DNA from: Gemmatimonadales bacterium
GTDB taxonomy: Bacteria > Gemmatimonadota > Gemmatimonadetes > Palauibacterales > Palauibacteraceae
Assembly (NCBI GenBank): GCA_009841005.1
Contig: VXMR01000119.1
Location: forward strand, 1 to 34,588
Direction of reading: 5' to 3'
Length of the DNA: 34,588 nt
Below are positions 9,717 through 19,732 of this stretch, one piece after another (the first letter of the stretch is position 1; each line of letters opens with the position of its first letter). A model generated the notes under the pieces. That model worked only from the letters and a program-made list of their open reading frames with translations. It did no database searches and was not told where the DNA came from. The position numbers and the translations under genes are program-made.

Positions 9717-9760
9717 GGGTCAGACCGTTGTCGGAGCGGGGGCCGCCGACGGCCCGGCCG

Positions 9761-10993
9761 CTAGTCGCGGAGACATTCGACGGGGTCGAGCGTTGCGGCG
9801 CGGCGGGCGGGGAAGATCCCGGCCAGCACGGCGATGAACGCGAGCAGCGCCATGGTCACCGCGGCCACCTGCAGCGAGATCGTCGGCGTGCCGACGAACT
9901 CCTGCATCGGGACCAGCGACATGATTTTCACGACTCCGAGGGAGACGACGACGCCGAGCGCCGCGCCCGCGACGACGATGAGCATGCTCTCCGTGAGGAA
10001 CTGCCACAGGATGGATCGCCGCGTGGCGCCGAGCGAGCGCTTGATCCCGATCTCGTTCGTCCGCTCCCGCACGACGATGTACATGATGTTCGCGACCCCG
10101 ATCCCGCCCACGCTGAGCGTGAAGCTGCCGACGATCGCGAAGAAGATCTTGAAGCCCAGGAAGAGGAACCCGAACATCCGTTCCCACTCGGCCGTGTCCC
10201 ATACGGCCAGCGCGTCCTCGTCGCCCGAGTTGAAGCGGTACTTCGCTCCGAGGACCTCGTAGACCTGCGCCTCCACGGCCTCCGTCCGCGACGCGTCCGC
10301 GGTCCGGTAGACGAGGTTGGAGACGAAGCGCGAGCCGAACAGGGCCGCGTGCGTGCCGGCCGGGATGAACACGCGGTCCTGGTCCCGCGAGTTGTACGAC
10401 GAGTTCTGGACCTTGGGTTGAAGTACGCCGATCACGGTGAAGGGCGAGTCGCCGATCCGGACCTGATCGCCGACCGGATCCGCGTCCCCGAACAGGACGC
10501 GGGCGACCTCGTCTCCGAGAAACACGACGCGTCGCCGCTCCCGCTGGTCCCGCTCGTTGATGAAGCGGCCGCCCGGGAGCGGGATGATGTTCCGCATCTC
10601 GCCGTACACGGGATAGATGCCGGTGATGTTCGGATTCACGCCGTTGCGGCCGTAGCGGACCGGCGCCGCCCGCGTCGAGTACTCCGGGCTGATCATCGTG
10701 ATGTCGGGGATCCGCCGGGCGAGGATCTCCGCGTCCGCCTCCCGCAGCCGGATCGAGCGCCCCTCCCTGAACCCCGCGTGCGGCATCGTCGTGCGTCCGC
10801 CGAAGAGGATGACGATCCGGTCGCCGAGCCCGTGGAACCGCTTGATCGTCTGCCGCTCGAGCCCCACGGAGAAGGCGAGCAGCACGACGACCGCCACGGT
10901 GCCCCAGGTGATGCCGAGCACGGTGAGCGTGGTCCGGACGCGCTGCGCCGAGAGGTCGGCCCAGAGCTGCCGTGCGGCGTCGAGCAGCCTCAC
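9761..10993 (-). CDS. MacB-like ABC transporter permease (first of two)
   Basis: 410 residues with the same plan as its downstream paralogue: one N-terminal helix (TTLTVLGITWGTVAVVVLL), a periplasmic MacB core domain, and three C-terminal helices ending in IFPARRAATLDPVECLRD. The start is GTG 10993, which gives the family-typical MRLLDAARQLWADL opening; the gene lies 45 bases after the adaptor stop. It presumably pairs with the downstream permease and with an ATPase encoded elsewhere. Families of this kind export peptides, lipids, lipoproteins or antibiotics; the substrate here cannot be inferred. Confidence 0.9.
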   Translation of the reverse strand: MRLLDAARQLWADLSAQRVRTTLTVLGITWGTVAVVVLLAFSVGLERQTIKRFHGLGDRIVILFGGRTTMPHAGFREGRSIRLREADAEILARRIPDITMISPEYSTRAAPVRYGRNGVNPNITGIYPVYGEMRNIIPLPGGRFINERDQRERRRVVFLGDEVARVLFGDADPVGDQVRIGDSPFTVIGVLQPKVQNSSYNSRDQDRVFIPAGTHAALFGSRFVSNLVYRTADASRTEAVEAQVYEVLGAKYRFNSGDEDALAVWDTAEWERMFGFLFLGFKIFFAIVGSFTLSVGGIGVANIMYIVVRERTNEIGIKRSLGATRRSILWQFLTESMLIVVAGAALGVVVSLGVVKIMSLVPMQEFVGTPTISLQVAAVTMALLAFIAVLAGIFPARRAATLDPVECLRD

Positions 10994-11038
10994 CGGACCC
11001 CGGCCTCGCGCACCGTCACCGGCGGCTGGTGTCGCGCA

Positions 11039-12133
11039 CTAGGTGATCTCGCGCCGCGGGGGCTCGAGCACGCGCTCGCCTTCCGCGAGGCCGTCCAGCA
11101 CCTCGACGGTGATGCCGTCGCTGAGTCCGATGCGGATCTCGCGGTCCTCCGTCTCCTCGGGCCCCAGCCGGACCGTGACGAGCGTGCGCTCGTCCTCGAA
11201 CCGGACCAGGCGCTCGGGGATGACGAGCACGTCCGAACGGCGCTCGATGATCACGTGCGCGTTGGCGGAATAGCCCGCCCGCAGCGCCGCGCCGTCCAGC
11301 GGAAGCACGGCGATCTCGACCGGGAAAAGGGTGGCGTTCTCCTCGTCGCGGCCCTTGAGCGAGATCTTCGTCAGCCGTCCCTCGATGCGCGCGTCCGGGA
11401 GCGCGCCGATGGTGATCTCCACCGGCATGCCCTCGGCCAGCCGTCCCACGTCGATCTCATCCACCGTGCCGCGGAAGAGCAGCTCGTCCATCTCCGCCAT
11501 CGTCATGAGGGCGGTCCCTTCCTGGAACGTCGTCAGCGGGACGACGGGATCGCCGATCTCCACCATCTTCTCGAGGATGAAGCCCTGGATCGGGGAGGTG
11601 ATGACCGTCTCGACGGCTTCGTCGCCGATCGTCACGCGGCCCTCGGAGAGAAGGGCCAGCCGTTCCGTCGCGATCTGGACCTGGAGCGCGGCCTCGTCAT
11701 GCTGTCGAGCCACCGTCTCGTACTCCTCCTCGGACACGAATCCGCGGCCGCGCAGCGCGGTGAGCCGGTCGCGCTGCCTCTCGAGCTGCTGAAGTTCGAT
11801 GTCCCGCAACTCCACGTTGCGCCGGGCCTCGACCAACTCGATCGGCGTGGGGTTCGGCTGGACTTCGACGAGGGGCTGGCCCCGCTGGACGTACTCGCCG
11901 GGCTCCTTGAACATCTGCCGCACGACGCCCGCGAGCTGCGACTTCACGCTCACCTCGACCAGCGGCTCGATGCGTCCCACGGCGAGCGCCCGGTCCACGA
12001 TCTCGCCACGCTCCACGGCGACGGTGCCGGTCTCGACATCTTCGCCGTTCCCCGTATTCGCAACCGCGAACCCGGTGGCGCCGAGCCCGCCGATCAGGAC
12101 CATGCCCCCGAGTATCTTCGTGCCTCGCTTCAT
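11039..12133 (-). CDS. HlyD/MacA-like periplasmic adaptor (membrane fusion protein)
   Basis: 364-residue adaptor that would link the two permeases to an outer-membrane channel or modulate them. Residues 1-28 hold an N-terminal membrane anchor (TKILGGMVLIGGLGATGFA). A split biotinyl-lipoyl-like domain (GRIEPLVEVSVKSQLAGVV, and later VITSPIQGFILEKMVEIGD) surrounds an alpha-hairpin coiled coil (RNVELRDIELQQLERQRDR). Beta-barrel and membrane-proximal domains follow. The ATG at 12133 starts the anchor and has AGGAGT ten bases upstream (12144-12149); the longer in-frame reading to 12439 runs into the nucleotidase gene on the same strand and is not coding. It is first in a three-gene operon with the permeases. 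No TolC-like gene is present. Confidence 0.9.
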   Translation of the reverse strand: MKRGTKILGGMVLIGGLGATGFAVANTGNGEDVETGTVAVERGEIVDRALAVGRIEPLVEVSVKSQLAGVVRQMFKEPGEYVQRGQPLVEVQPNPTPIELVEARRNVELRDIELQQLERQRDRLTALRGRGFVSEEEYETVARQHDEAALQVQIATERLALLSEGRVTIGDEAVETVITSPIQGFILEKMVEIGDPVVPLTTFQEGTALMTMAEMDELLFRGTVDEIDVGRLAEGMPVEITIGALPDARIEGRLTKISLKGRDEENATLFPVEIAVLPLDGAALRAGYSANAHVIIERRSDVLVIPERLVRFEDERTLVTVRLGPEETEDREIRIGLSDGITVEVLDGLAEGERVLEPPRREIT

Positions 12134-12290
12134 CCGAACCCGCACTCCTCCGCCGGGACTGAAACAGGTCGGCCGTCCGCCCTGCCGGCCGCGGAGCGGG
12201 GACGGCCCTACGGGTGGGTCTACGGAGGGACCGGCGTTTGGTTTCGTCCGCCGCCGCCCCGTCGGAGGGGATCGACAGACGGCTAACGGG

Positions 12291-13874
12291 CTAGGGCGTG
12301 CGGGATTCGATCCAGCGGGGGGTGCGCGGGATGGGGAGGGGTTGCGGCTGAGCGTCGAGGTAGGCGACGAGCGCCTCCAGGTCCGCGACTTCCAGGGCGT
12401 CGATGACCTCGGCTTCGGCGAAGACGGTGTAGCCGCCACCGCCGCCCGAGATGAAATCGTTGGCCGTGACGACGTACCGGCCCTCGGGCGTGAGCGGCGA
12501 TCCGTCGTCGAGCGTCACGTCGAGAATCCGCTCGCCGAGGGGCGCCGCCGGGTCGTAGCGTACGGTGATGCCGCTCGCGTGCAGGTCGACGTCCCCCTCC
12601 CGGGCGGAGTGTTCGAGCGTCCGCAGGAGCTGCGCGCCGGTCATCGTGTGGCGGACGAGCATGTTGTTGAAGGGCTGGAGTTCGAAGAGGTCGGCGAAGG
12701 TGACGGGCCCCGCCGGCAGGGAGCGGCGGATGCCGCCGTTGTTCATGAGGGCGACATCGGCCCCGCTCGCGTGCCGCTGCGCGTCGGCCACGATGCGGCC
12801 AAGCGGGAAGTCGCCGTCCCGCGGGGCGGAGAGCGCCTCGGGGAGCTCCACGACGACGCGTTCGACGAGGGCCGAGATCTCGGCGCTGTAGGAGGCCACG
12901 AGCCGCTCGACGTCCGGGTCCGGCGCGACCTCGTCCGCCCACGCCTGCCGAACGCCGAGGCGGTGCGCGCTCACGGCCCCTTCCGCGCTACGGTCGATCC
13001 GTCCGAGTCCGTACGCCGTCGTGTTCGAGTACGACTGGATGACGGGGACGCCCCGAATCTCCGTCTCCACGCGCGAGTGCGTGTGTCCCGTGACCGCGTA
13101 GTCGAAGCGCTCCGTCGTCATGGCCAGCGCGTCCAGGGCCGCGCCCCGGCACGCGGGGTCCGCCGCCGTCCCCGCCGCGCCGACGGTGCAGAAGGCGCCT
13201 TCGTGCATGACCGCGACCACGAAGTCCGCGCCGGCCGCCCGCACCTCCGGGATGTAGCGGTCGAGCGCATCCGAGATCGGGCGGAAGTCGAAATCCGCCA
13301 CGAGCGAGGGACGGGCGACGACGGGCGTGGACGTCGTCGTCGCGCCGACGAAGCCGACCCGGACGCCGTCCCTCTCGACGATCGTCCACGGCCGGACCCA
13401 CGCGGGGTGCCGGTCGGTGCCCTTGAGGTAGATGTTCGCGCCGAGCATGGCGAAGTCCGCATCGGCCACGCGCTCCACGAGGACGTCGACGCCCCAGTCG
13501 AACTCGTGGTTCCCGATCGCGGCGGCGTCGTAGCCGATTCCGTTCATCGCTTCGATCGTCGAGCGCCCGTCCGTGAAGTTCGAGATGGGCGTGCCCTGCA
13601 TGATGTCGCCGCCGGAGACGACGAACAGGGGACATTCGGGCGTCGTGGAGCGCTCCCGGGCCACGTAGCCCGCGAGCGCGGCGGACCCGCCGACCGGGCG
13701 TCCGTCCGACCAGCTCTGGGCCGCCGGCAGCAGCCGTCCGTGCGTGTCGTTCGTGGAGAAGATCAGCGCGCAGGCCGCCGGGTCCGCGGGGGCGCACGCC
13801 GGGAAGGCCGCGATGCCGGCGCAGATGAGGGCGGTGAGGGCAGGCTTGAGACGGGCGGCGGGACGGCGCGGCAT
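12291..13874 (-). CDS. Exported 5'-nucleotidase/2',3'-cyclic phosphodiesterase family enzyme (UshA-like)
   Basis: 527 residues. The N-terminal export signal (LTALICAGIAAFPAC) has a poor lipobox, so the product is either periplasmic or a lipoprotein anchored at Cys27. The metallophosphatase domain shows all metal-site blocks: D43 and H45 in STNDTHG, D90 in SGGD, N122-H123 in GNHEFDWG, H224 in VMHEG, and H264/H266 in GHTHS. The C-terminal substrate domain (5_nucleotid_C) has MNNGGIRRSL and LFELQPFNN. It should dephosphorylate extracellular nucleotides for salvage; exact specificity is unknown. Its ATG overlaps the purF stop as ATGA (13872-13876 region), so a secreted nucleotidase is translationally coupled to the end of the purine biosynthesis operon. 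That supports a nucleotide role. Confidence 0.9.
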   Translation of the reverse strand: MPRRPAARLKPALTALICAGIAAFPACAPADPAACALIFSTNDTHGRLLPAAQSWSDGRPVGGSAALAGYVARERSTTPECPLFVVSGGDIMQGTPISNFTDGRSTIEAMNGIGYDAAAIGNHEFDWGVDVLVERVADADFAMLGANIYLKGTDRHPAWVRPWTIVERDGVRVGFVGATTTSTPVVARPSLVADFDFRPISDALDRYIPEVRAAGADFVVAVMHEGAFCTVGAAGTAADPACRGAALDALAMTTERFDYAVTGHTHSRVETEIRGVPVIQSYSNTTAYGLGRIDRSAEGAVSAHRLGVRQAWADEVAPDPDVERLVASYSAEISALVERVVVELPEALSAPRDGDFPLGRIVADAQRHASGADVALMNNGGIRRSLPAGPVTFADLFELQPFNNMLVRHTMTGAQLLRTLEHSAREGDVDLHASGITVRYDPAAPLGERILDVTLDDGSPLTPEGRYVVTANDFISGGGGGYTVFAEAEVIDALEVADLEALVAYLDAQPQPLPIPRTPRWIESRTP

Positions 13875-15319
13875 CAGACCGTCTGCAACGCCCGCGACCG
13901 GTCCAGGTCCACGAGCGGCGCGGCGTAGTTGCCGGTCCAGCAGGCGTCGCAGAAGGGACCGTGGTCCGCGACCGCGTCGCGCATACCTTCCATGCTGAGG
14001 TAGCCGAGCGACTCGACCTGCAGGTGCTGCCGGATCTCTTCCACCGTATGGCTGGAGCCGATGAGTTCCTCCTTCGTCGGCATGTCGATGCCGTAGTAGC
14101 AGGGGGAACGGACCGGCGGGGAAGCGACCCGGAAATGCACCTCGCTCGCCCCCGAGTCCCGGAGGAGCCGGACGAGGCCGCTGCTCGTCGTCCCCCGGAC
14201 GAGCGAATCGTCGACGACGACGATGCGCTTGCCGTCGACGAGTTCGCGCACGGGGTTGTACTTCACCCGCACCTTGAAGTCGCGCCCCGTCTGCGTCGGA
14301 TGGATGAAGGTCCGGCCCACGTAGTGGTTGCGGATGAGCGCGAGTTCGAACGGGAGGCCGCTGACCTCCGAGTACCCGAGCGCCGCCGAGTTCGACGAGT
14401 CCGGCACTGCGAACACGCAATCGGCCTCCGCCGGGTGCTCGCGGGCGAGCTGGCGGCCGAACGCCCGCCGCGCCTCGTCCACGCTGCACCCCCACACGCG
14501 CGAGTCGGGGCGCGCGAAGTACACGAGTTCGAACAGACAGGCGCTGGGCTCGGCGGGGGGCAGCGGCCGCAGCGATTCCACGTGGCCGTCGCGGACCTTC
14601 AGGACTTCGCCCGGTTCCACGTCGCGCACGTAGGCGGCCCCGATGATGTCGAGGGCGCACGTTTCGGATGCGAAGACGACGGCTTCGCCCCGCCTGCCCA
14701 TCACCATCGGCCGGAAGCCTCGCGCATCGCGTGTCGCGTACACCGTGTCGCCGATGCAGAGGAGGAGGGAGAAGGCGCCGATCAGCTGCGAGAAGGCGTC
14801 GTCGACCTTGCCGTCCAGATCGCGGTGCCGGGAGCGGGCGATGAGATGGACGACGACCTCCGAGTCCGCATCCGTCTGGAAGATGGAGCCGTCGCGGGCG
14901 AGCGATCGCTTGAGCTGGTTCGCGTTCGTGAGGTTGCCGTTGTGCGCGAGCGCGAGCGGCTTGTCCTCGTACTGCACGAGGAGCGGCTGCGCGTTGCGGA
15001 GGCTCGATCCTCCCGCGGTCGAATAGCGGACGTGCCCGACCGAGAGCGACCCCTCGAGCGTGCCGAGCACTTCGTCGTCGAAGACGTCCGCCACGAGGCC
15101 CATGCCCTTGTGGACCCTCGACATGCCGGATCCGTCAACCGTGACGATCCCGGCGGATTCCTGGCCGCGGTGCTGGAGCGCGTACATGGAGAGAAACGCG
15201 AGTTCGGCGGCGGCGTCGGAGCCGCTGACTGCCACGATTCCGCACTCCTCCCGCGGCTTGTCCAGTTCTAACGCTCCGCCTCCCGCGCCTTGGGCGCCGG
15301 TCGTCGGCAGTCTCCTCAT
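13874..15319 (-). CDS. purF: Amidophosphoribosyltransferase PurF, Fe-S cluster type
   Basis: Makes phosphoribosylamine from PRPP and glutamine, the first committed step of purine synthesis. 481 residues. An N-terminal propeptide of 25 residues precedes the catalytic Cys26 in PREECGIV, so self-processing is expected as in the Bacillus enzyme. The glutaminase domain runs to about 235 ([17 protein letters not shown]). The PRTase domain has the PRPP loop [12 protein letters not shown]. Cysteines in [24 protein letters not shown] and FCDACWTGN match the positions that hold the 4Fe-4S cluster in B. subtilis PurF, so this is the oxygen-sensitive type. The start ATG overlaps the purL stop (ATGA at 15316-15319), and the stop overlaps the nucleotidase start in the same way. 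Confidence 0.96.
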   Translation of the reverse strand: MRRLPTTGAQGAGGGALELDKPREECGIVAVSGSDAAAELAFLSMYALQHRGQESAGIVTVDGSGMSRVHKGMGLVADVFDDEVLGTLEGSLSVGHVRYSTAGGSSLRNAQPLLVQYEDKPLALAHNGNLTNANQLKRSLARDGSIFQTDADSEVVVHLIARSRHRDLDGKVDDAFSQLIGAFSLLLCIGDTVYATRDARGFRPMVMGRRGEAVVFASETCALDIIGAAYVRDVEPGEVLKVRDGHVESLRPLPPAEPSACLFELVYFARPDSRVWGCSVDEARRAFGRQLAREHPAEADCVFAVPDSSNSAALGYSEVSGLPFELALIRNHYVGRTFIHPTQTGRDFKVRVKYNPVRELVDGKRIVVVDDSLVRGTTSSGLVRLLRDSGASEVHFRVASPPVRSPCYYGIDMPTKEELIGSSHTVEEIRQHLQVESLGYLSMEGMRDAVADHGPFCDACWTGNYAAPLVDLDRSRALQTV

Positions 15320-17622
15320 GACGTGATTCCCGCCTCCTCGCTCATGCGGCGCGGGATCGCCTCCTCGTAGATCCGCGCCAGCTCGGCGGCCGGCGGGGCG
15401 ATCGCGTGGCCGGCGCCGGTCAGCCGGCACGGGCTGTCCGGCCCGCCCACGACGCCGACACGCGCCACGGGCACGCCGTGACGCCGCCCGTGCGCGGCGA
15501 TCCGCTCGCCTTCGCCGGGCCGGCAAGTCAGCACGACGCGCGAGTGCGACTCGCCGAACCAGCGCCCCGCGGCCGAGACGTCCGCCCCGGCGGGCGCCGC
15601 GTCGAGATCGACCGTGCAGCCGAGCGGCCCGCCTTCCGCCCGCACCGCGCACTCCGCAAGCGCGACGGCAAGCCCTCCGTCCGAGGCATCGTGCGCCGAC
15701 GCGAACGCCTTGCCCTCCGCCCCCTCGACGAGAAAGTCGACGAGGGCCGCCGCCTCTTCGAGCTCCAGGGCCGGTGGCAGGCCGGCGACGAGGCCGTGGC
15801 AGGCGGCGAGATACTCGGACCCTCCGATCTCGTCGCGGGTCGTGCCCGCGATCCAGATCTCGTCCCCTTCGCCCTGGAACGCGGAGGGGACGCGCCGTTC
15901 GAGATTCTCGATCACGCCCAGCATGCCGATGACCGGCGTGGGGTAGACCGGCTGGCCGCCCGTCTCGTTGTAGAGCGACACGTTGCCGCCCGTCACCGGC
16001 GTCCCGAGCGCGCGGCACGCCTCTCCCATCCCCTCGACGGCCCCGGCGAGCTGGAAGTACACCTCCGGCCGCAGGGGGCTGCCGAAGTTCAGGCAGTTCG
16101 TCACGGCGAGCGGCCGCGCCCCGGAGCAGGCCACGTTGCGCGCCGCCTCGGCGACCGCCGCCCGGCCCCCGGTGCGCGGGTCGAGCCAGGTGTGGCGCCC
16201 GTTCCCGTCCGTCGAGGCCGCGAGCGCGCGCCCCTCGGCGGGCAGCCGCAGCACCGCCGCGTCGGAGCCCGGTCCCTCGAGCGTGTTCGTCTGCACCGTG
16301 GTGTCGTACTGCTCGTAGATCCAGCGCCGCGACGCGATGGACGGCGAATCGAGCAGCGTCCGCAGCGCCCTTTCCACCGCCTCGTCCGACCCGAAGGCGC
16401 CGTACGCCTCCAGGTCCGCCCTGCGCGCCTCGGCCGTGGCCGGGCTCATGACCCCTTCGCGCACGTAGGTGGGACAATCGTCAACCAGCGGCTTCACCGG
16501 GATCTCGACGCGCACGACGCCGTCTTCGCGCACACGGAACATCCCATCGTCCGTGACCTGCCCGATCGTCGCCGCCTGCAGGTCCCAGCGCTCCAGCACC
16601 TCGCGCACCGCCTCCTCGTGTTCGGGCTTCGCGACGAGGAGCATGCGCTCCTGCGACTCCGAGAGGAGCATCTCGTAGGGGGTCATCCCCTTCTCCCGGA
16701 CTGGGAGGTACGCCACGTCGATGTCGATCCCGGAGCCCGAGCGCGCCGCCATCTCCGTCCCGCTCGAGGTCAGCCCCGCCGCCCCCATGTCCTGGATGCC
16801 GACGAGGAGGTCCCGCTCGATGAGTTCGAGACTCGCCTCGAGCAGCAGCTTCTCCGTGAACGGGTCGCCCACCTGCACCTGCGGCCGGCTGTCGACGGCC
16901 TCCTCGTCGAGTTCCTCCGAGGCGAAGGTCGCCCCGTGGATCCCGTCCCGTCCCGTGCGGGCGCCGACGGCCATCACGGGATTGCCGACGCCCTCCGCCT
17001 CGCCCCGGATGAGGCGCTCGAGCGGGAGGACGCCGATGCACATCACGTTGATGAGCGGGTTCCGCTCGTAGGCCGGGTCGAAGATCGCCTCGCCCCCCAC
17101 CGTGGGGACCCCGACGCAGTTGCCGTAGTCGCCGACCCCGCGCACGACCCCGTCGAAGAGGTAGCGCGACTGCGGCGAGTCGAGCGATCCGAAGTGGAGG
17201 CTGTCGAAGATGGCGATGGGCCGCGCCCCCATCGTGAACACGTCGCGCAGGATCCCGCCCGACCCCGTCGCCGCGCCCTGGTAGGGCTCGACGGCCGACG
17301 GATGGTTGTGGGACTCGATCTTGAACGCGACGCCCCAGCCGCCGCCGACGTCGATGACCCCGGCGTTCTCCCCCGGACCCTGGACGACGGCGGCGCTCTC
17401 CGTGGGCAGCGTGCGGAGCAGGGGCCGCGAGTTCTTGTACCCGCAGTGCTCCGACCACATGGCGCTGAAGACGCCGAGTTCCGTGAAGGTGGGCTCCCGC
17501 CCCATGAAACCGAGGATCTGCTCCCACTCCTCCGGACTCAGTCCGTGCTCCGCCACGAGCGCGGCACTCATCCCGGGATCGCCCGGCCGGGCCTCCACGC
17601 GTTCGAGCGAGGTGCGGGTCAT
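15316..17622 (-). CDS. purL: Phosphoribosylformylglycinamidine synthase large subunit, small (smPurL) type
   Basis: ATP-dependent conversion of FGAR to FGAM using ammonia delivered by PurQ; works as a complex with PurS and PurQ. 768 residues, the size of the Bacillus-type smPurL rather than the ~1300-residue fused form. Motifs are [10 protein letters not shown] near residue 54, [18 protein letters not shown] (catalytic His, ATP site), [15 protein letters not shown], and the second-half [11 protein letters not shown] and [13 protein letters not shown]. The ATG at 17622 forms an ATGA overlap with the purQ stop, and its own stop forms another with purF. The longer in-frame upstream extension runs through purQ and is not coding. 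Confidence 0.97.
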   Translation of the reverse strand: MTRTSLERVEARPGDPGMSAALVAEHGLSPEEWEQILGFMGREPTFTELGVFSAMWSEHCGYKNSRPLLRTLPTESAAVVQGPGENAGVIDVGGGWGVAFKIESHNHPSAVEPYQGAATGSGGILRDVFTMGARPIAIFDSLHFGSLDSPQSRYLFDGVVRGVGDYGNCVGVPTVGGEAIFDPAYERNPLINVMCIGVLPLERLIRGEAEGVGNPVMAVGARTGRDGIHGATFASEELDEEAVDSRPQVQVGDPFTEKLLLEASLELIERDLLVGIQDMGAAGLTSSGTEMAARSGSGIDIDVAYLPVREKGMTPYEMLLSESQERMLLVAKPEHEEAVREVLERWDLQAATIGQVTDDGMFRVREDGVVRVEIPVKPLVDDCPTYVREGVMSPATAEARRADLEAYGAFGSDEAVERALRTLLDSPSIASRRWIYEQYDTTVQTNTLEGPGSDAAVLRLPAEGRALAASTDGNGRHTWLDPRTGGRAAVAEAARNVACSGARPLAVTNCLNFGSPLRPEVYFQLAGAVEGMGEACRALGTPVTGGNVSLYNETGGQPVYPTPVIGMLGVIENLERRVPSAFQGEGDEIWIAGTTRDEIGGSEYLAACHGLVAGLPPALELEEAAALVDFLVEGAEGKAFASAHDASDGGLAVALAECAVRAEGGPLGCTVDLDAAPAGADVSAAGRWFGESHSRVVLTCRPGEGERIAAHGRRHGVPVARVGVVGGPDSPCRLTGAGHAIAPPAAELARIYEEAIPRRMSEEAGITS

Positions 17623-18407
17623 GACGACACCCCCGCCCCCGCCACCGCGCCGGCCGCGAATTCCCGGGCCTCGGGCGGCGCAGCGGCGCTTCGGCCGTCG
17701 CCCGGGTGACCCCTCCCGCGGGACACGGCGGCGAGCAGCGACTGGAACACCGCGAGTCCGTCCGTGTTGCCGAGGACGGAGAGCGAGTGGCGCTCCGGGT
17801 GCGGCATGAGCCCCAGGATGTTCCCCTCCGCGTTCACGATCCCGGCGATGTTGCGCGCCGAGCCATTGGGGTTCGCGGCGTCCGTTGCCTGCCCGCGCCG
17901 GTCGACGTAGCGGAACACGACCCGGTTCTCCGCCTCGAGTTCGTCGAGCGTCGAAGCTTCCGCGACGAACTGGCCCTCGCCGTGCGCGATCGGGATGTGG
18001 AGCAGGTCTCCCTCGCCGTAGGCCGATGTGAACGCCGTCGCGGCGTTCTCCACGCGGAGCCCGACGCCATGACAGCGGAAGCGGAGGTTCCGGTTCCGGA
18101 CGAGGGCCCCCGGCAGGAGGTGCGCCTCGCACAGCACCTGGAATCCGTTGCAGATCCCGAGCGTGAGCCCACCGGCGCGCGCGAAGTCGATCACTTCGCC
18201 CATGATCGGGCTGAAGCGGGCGATCGCCCCCGCCCTCAGGTAGTCCCCGTAGGAGAACCCGCCCGGCAGCACGACGACGTCCACGCCCTCGAGGTCCGTC
18301 GACTTGTGCCACAGATAGGTGGCGCGCTCTCCCAGCCCGTCCGTCACCGCCCGGTACACGTCCGCATCGCAGTTCGAGCCCGGGAACCGCACGATCCCTA
18401 CCTTCAT
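17619..18407 (-). CDS. purQ: Phosphoribosylformylglycinamidine synthase glutaminase subunit PurQ with C-terminal extension
   Basis: Class I glutaminase that supplies ammonia to PurL. 262 residues. The nucleophile is the Cys in [12 protein letters not shown] and the triad His is in LMPHPERHS. The start [14 protein letters not shown] at 18407 is set by GGAGGT at 18412-18417, four bases upstream. The conserved domain ends near LAVFQSLL; about 38 further residues, rich in Gly, Ala, Arg and Ser ([14 protein letters not shown]), have no counterpart in typical ~225-residue PurQ proteins. The tail overlaps the next start by ATGA, so it may simply be a read-through extension that brought the stop to the purL start. 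Confidence 0.95.
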   Translation of the reverse strand: MKVGIVRFPGSNCDADVYRAVTDGLGERATYLWHKSTDLEGVDVVVLPGGFSYGDYLRAGAIARFSPIMGEVIDFARAGGLTLGICNGFQVLCEAHLLPGALVRNRNLRFRCHGVGLRVENAATAFTSAYGEGDLLHIPIAHGEGQFVAEASTLDELEAENRVVFRYVDRRGQATDAANPNGSARNIAGIVNAEGNILGLMPHPERHSLSVLGNTDGLAVFQSLLAAVSRGRGHPGDGRSAAAPPEAREFAAGAVAGAGVSS

Positions 18408-18448
18408 CCCCACCTCCATCCGTTCACCCCTCTCGCACGCGCGCGCCT

Positions 18449-18706
18449 TCACCCCTCCCGCACGCGGACGACGTAGTCTTCGATGATCGGGTTCGCGATC
18501 AGTTGCTCGCACATCTTCTCCGTGGAGGCGACGGCGGCCTCCGGTCCGTCGGCTTCGACCTCGAGACGGATCAGCCGCCCGGCGCGCACGGAGTGGACGC
18601 CCTCGTACCCCAGGTTCCCGAGCGCCCGGCGGATCGTCTCCCCCGCCGGATCGAGGATCCCCTCGCGCGGCGTGACCCGGACATCCACGGACCAGACCCG
18701 GCTCAT
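18449..18706 (-). CDS. purS: Phosphoribosylformylglycinamidine synthase subunit PurS
   Basis: Small subunit (85 residues) that bridges PurQ and PurL in the FGAM synthetase complex. [15 protein letters not shown] matches the family's V-x-L-K-x-G-V-L-D-P-Q-G opening, followed by the usual [15 protein letters not shown] and a C-terminal ANPIIEDY. The ATG at 18706 overlaps the purC stop as ATGA. It lies 41 bases before purQ, the only junction between purC and purF without an overlap. Its presence confirms the three-subunit (PurS/Q/L) type of FGAM synthetase. Confidence 0.95.
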   Translation of the reverse strand: MSRVWSVDVRVTPREGILDPAGETIRRALGNLGYEGVHSVRAGRLIRLEVEADGPEAAVASTEKMCEQLIANPIIEDYVVRVREG

Positions 18707-19656
18707 GCGGGCGCCTCGTAGAGTTCGTGGCCCGCGATGCGCCGGAAGGCCTCCAGGTAGCGCTCCGAGGTCGTGCGGATGACCTCCCCCGGGAGCGCCG
18801 GCGCCGGGGGCGTCTTGTCCCAGTCCCCGCGCCCGACGATCTCCTGGAGGTGGTCGCGCACCGGCTGCTTGTCGAGCGAGGGCTGGCCGCCTCCGATCCG
18901 GTACGAAGCGGCGGGCCAGAAGCGGGAGGAGTCCGGGGTCATCACCTCGTCGATGAGGATGAGGCGCCCGTCCGCCCCGCGCCCGAACTCGTACTTCGTG
19001 TCGGCGAGGATGATGCCGCGCTCGCGGAGCGTGTCGCGGCCGGCGGCGTAGAGCGCGAGGCTGATGTCGCGCAGCTCCGTCGCGAGTCCCGTCCCCACGA
19101 TGTCGCACATCTGCGCGAAGGTGATGTTCTCGTCGTGAAGCCCCTGCTCGGCCTTCGTCGAGGGCGAGAAGATCGGCTCCGGGTATTCCTCCGATTCCCG
19201 CAGGCTCTCCGGGAGCGGTTCGCCGGCGAGCGTCCCGTGGCGGCTGTACTCCTTCCAGGCGGAGCCGGAGATGAAGCCGCGCACGATGCACTCGACGGGC
19301 AGGGGCTGCGCCTTCTCCACCAGCATGGCGCGGTGGCCCAGGCTGTCGGCGATGCCGGCGAGTTCCGGGGCCGCCTCGGCGATGGCCGCGGGGGCGCTGG
19401 CGACACGGTGGTTGTTAACGATGTCCGTCGTCCGGTCGAACCAGAAGGCGGAGAGCTGGGTGAGGACGGCCCCCTTGTGGGGGATCGGGTTCGGGATCAC
19501 GCAGTCGAAGGCGCTGATGCGGTCGCTGGCGACCATCAGGATCCGGTCGTCGAGGTCGTACATCGATCGCACCTTCCCCTTGCGGAGAAGCGGCAGCGGC
19601 AGGTCGATCTCGTGGAGCGCGGCCGGCGCGTTCGCGCCGAGCGTGGTCTGTGTCAT
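18703..19656 (-). CDS. purC: Phosphoribosylaminoimidazole-succinocarboxamide (SAICAR) synthase
   Basis: ATP-dependent ligation of aspartate to CAIR. 317 residues, closer to the long yeast-like form than to the ~240-residue Bacillus enzyme. Motifs are the ATP-binding [11 protein letters not shown] near residue 24, ASDRISAFD near 44, [16 protein letters not shown] near 125 and the metal-binding [10 protein letters not shown] / [14 protein letters not shown] block. The start at 19656 has AAAGGA four to five bases upstream. That Shine-Dalgarno-like sequence is duplicated in a 12-base tandem repeat at 19658-19681. The stop overlaps purS. Confidence 0.96.
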   Translation of the reverse strand: MTQTTLGANAPAALHEIDLPLPLLRKGKVRSMYDLDDRILMVASDRISAFDCVIPNPIPHKGAVLTQLSAFWFDRTTDIVNNHRVASAPAAIAEAAPELAGIADSLGHRAMLVEKAQPLPVECIVRGFISGSAWKEYSRHGTLAGEPLPESLRESEEYPEPIFSPSTKAEQGLHDENITFAQMCDIVGTGLATELRDISLALYAAGRDTLRERGIILADTKYEFGRGADGRLILIDEVMTPDSSRFWPAASYRIGGGQPSLDKQPVRDHLQEIVGRGDWDKTPPAPALPGEVIRTTSERYLEAFRRIAGHELYEAPA

Positions 19657-19657
19657 G

Positions 19658-19681
19658 GTGTCCTTTCGAGTGTCCTTTCGG
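19658..19681 (-). repeat. Two tandem 12-bp units, each with a Shine-Dalgarno-like core, before purC
   Basis: GTGTCCTTTCGA at 19658-19669 is repeated as GTGTCCTTTCGG at 19670-19681. On the coding (minus) strand each unit contains AAAGGA. Only the copy nearest the ATG is at a normal ribosome-binding distance; the second may be a standby site or just a slipped-strand duplication. Confidence 0.6.
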
Positions 19682-19732
19682 GGATCACGGATTCGGGTCC
19701 GCGTCCGGTCGCGTTCCCGCAGGAGCGAGGCA

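Noticed and set aside
9728..12286. 852-residue plus-strand frame opposite the efflux operon
   Set aside because: Spans three real minus-strand genes and their gaps; a GC-driven shadow.
15406..17709. 767-residue plus-strand frame opposite purL
   Set aside because: Antisense of a strongly conserved enzyme; Arg/Asp/His-rich with no domain.
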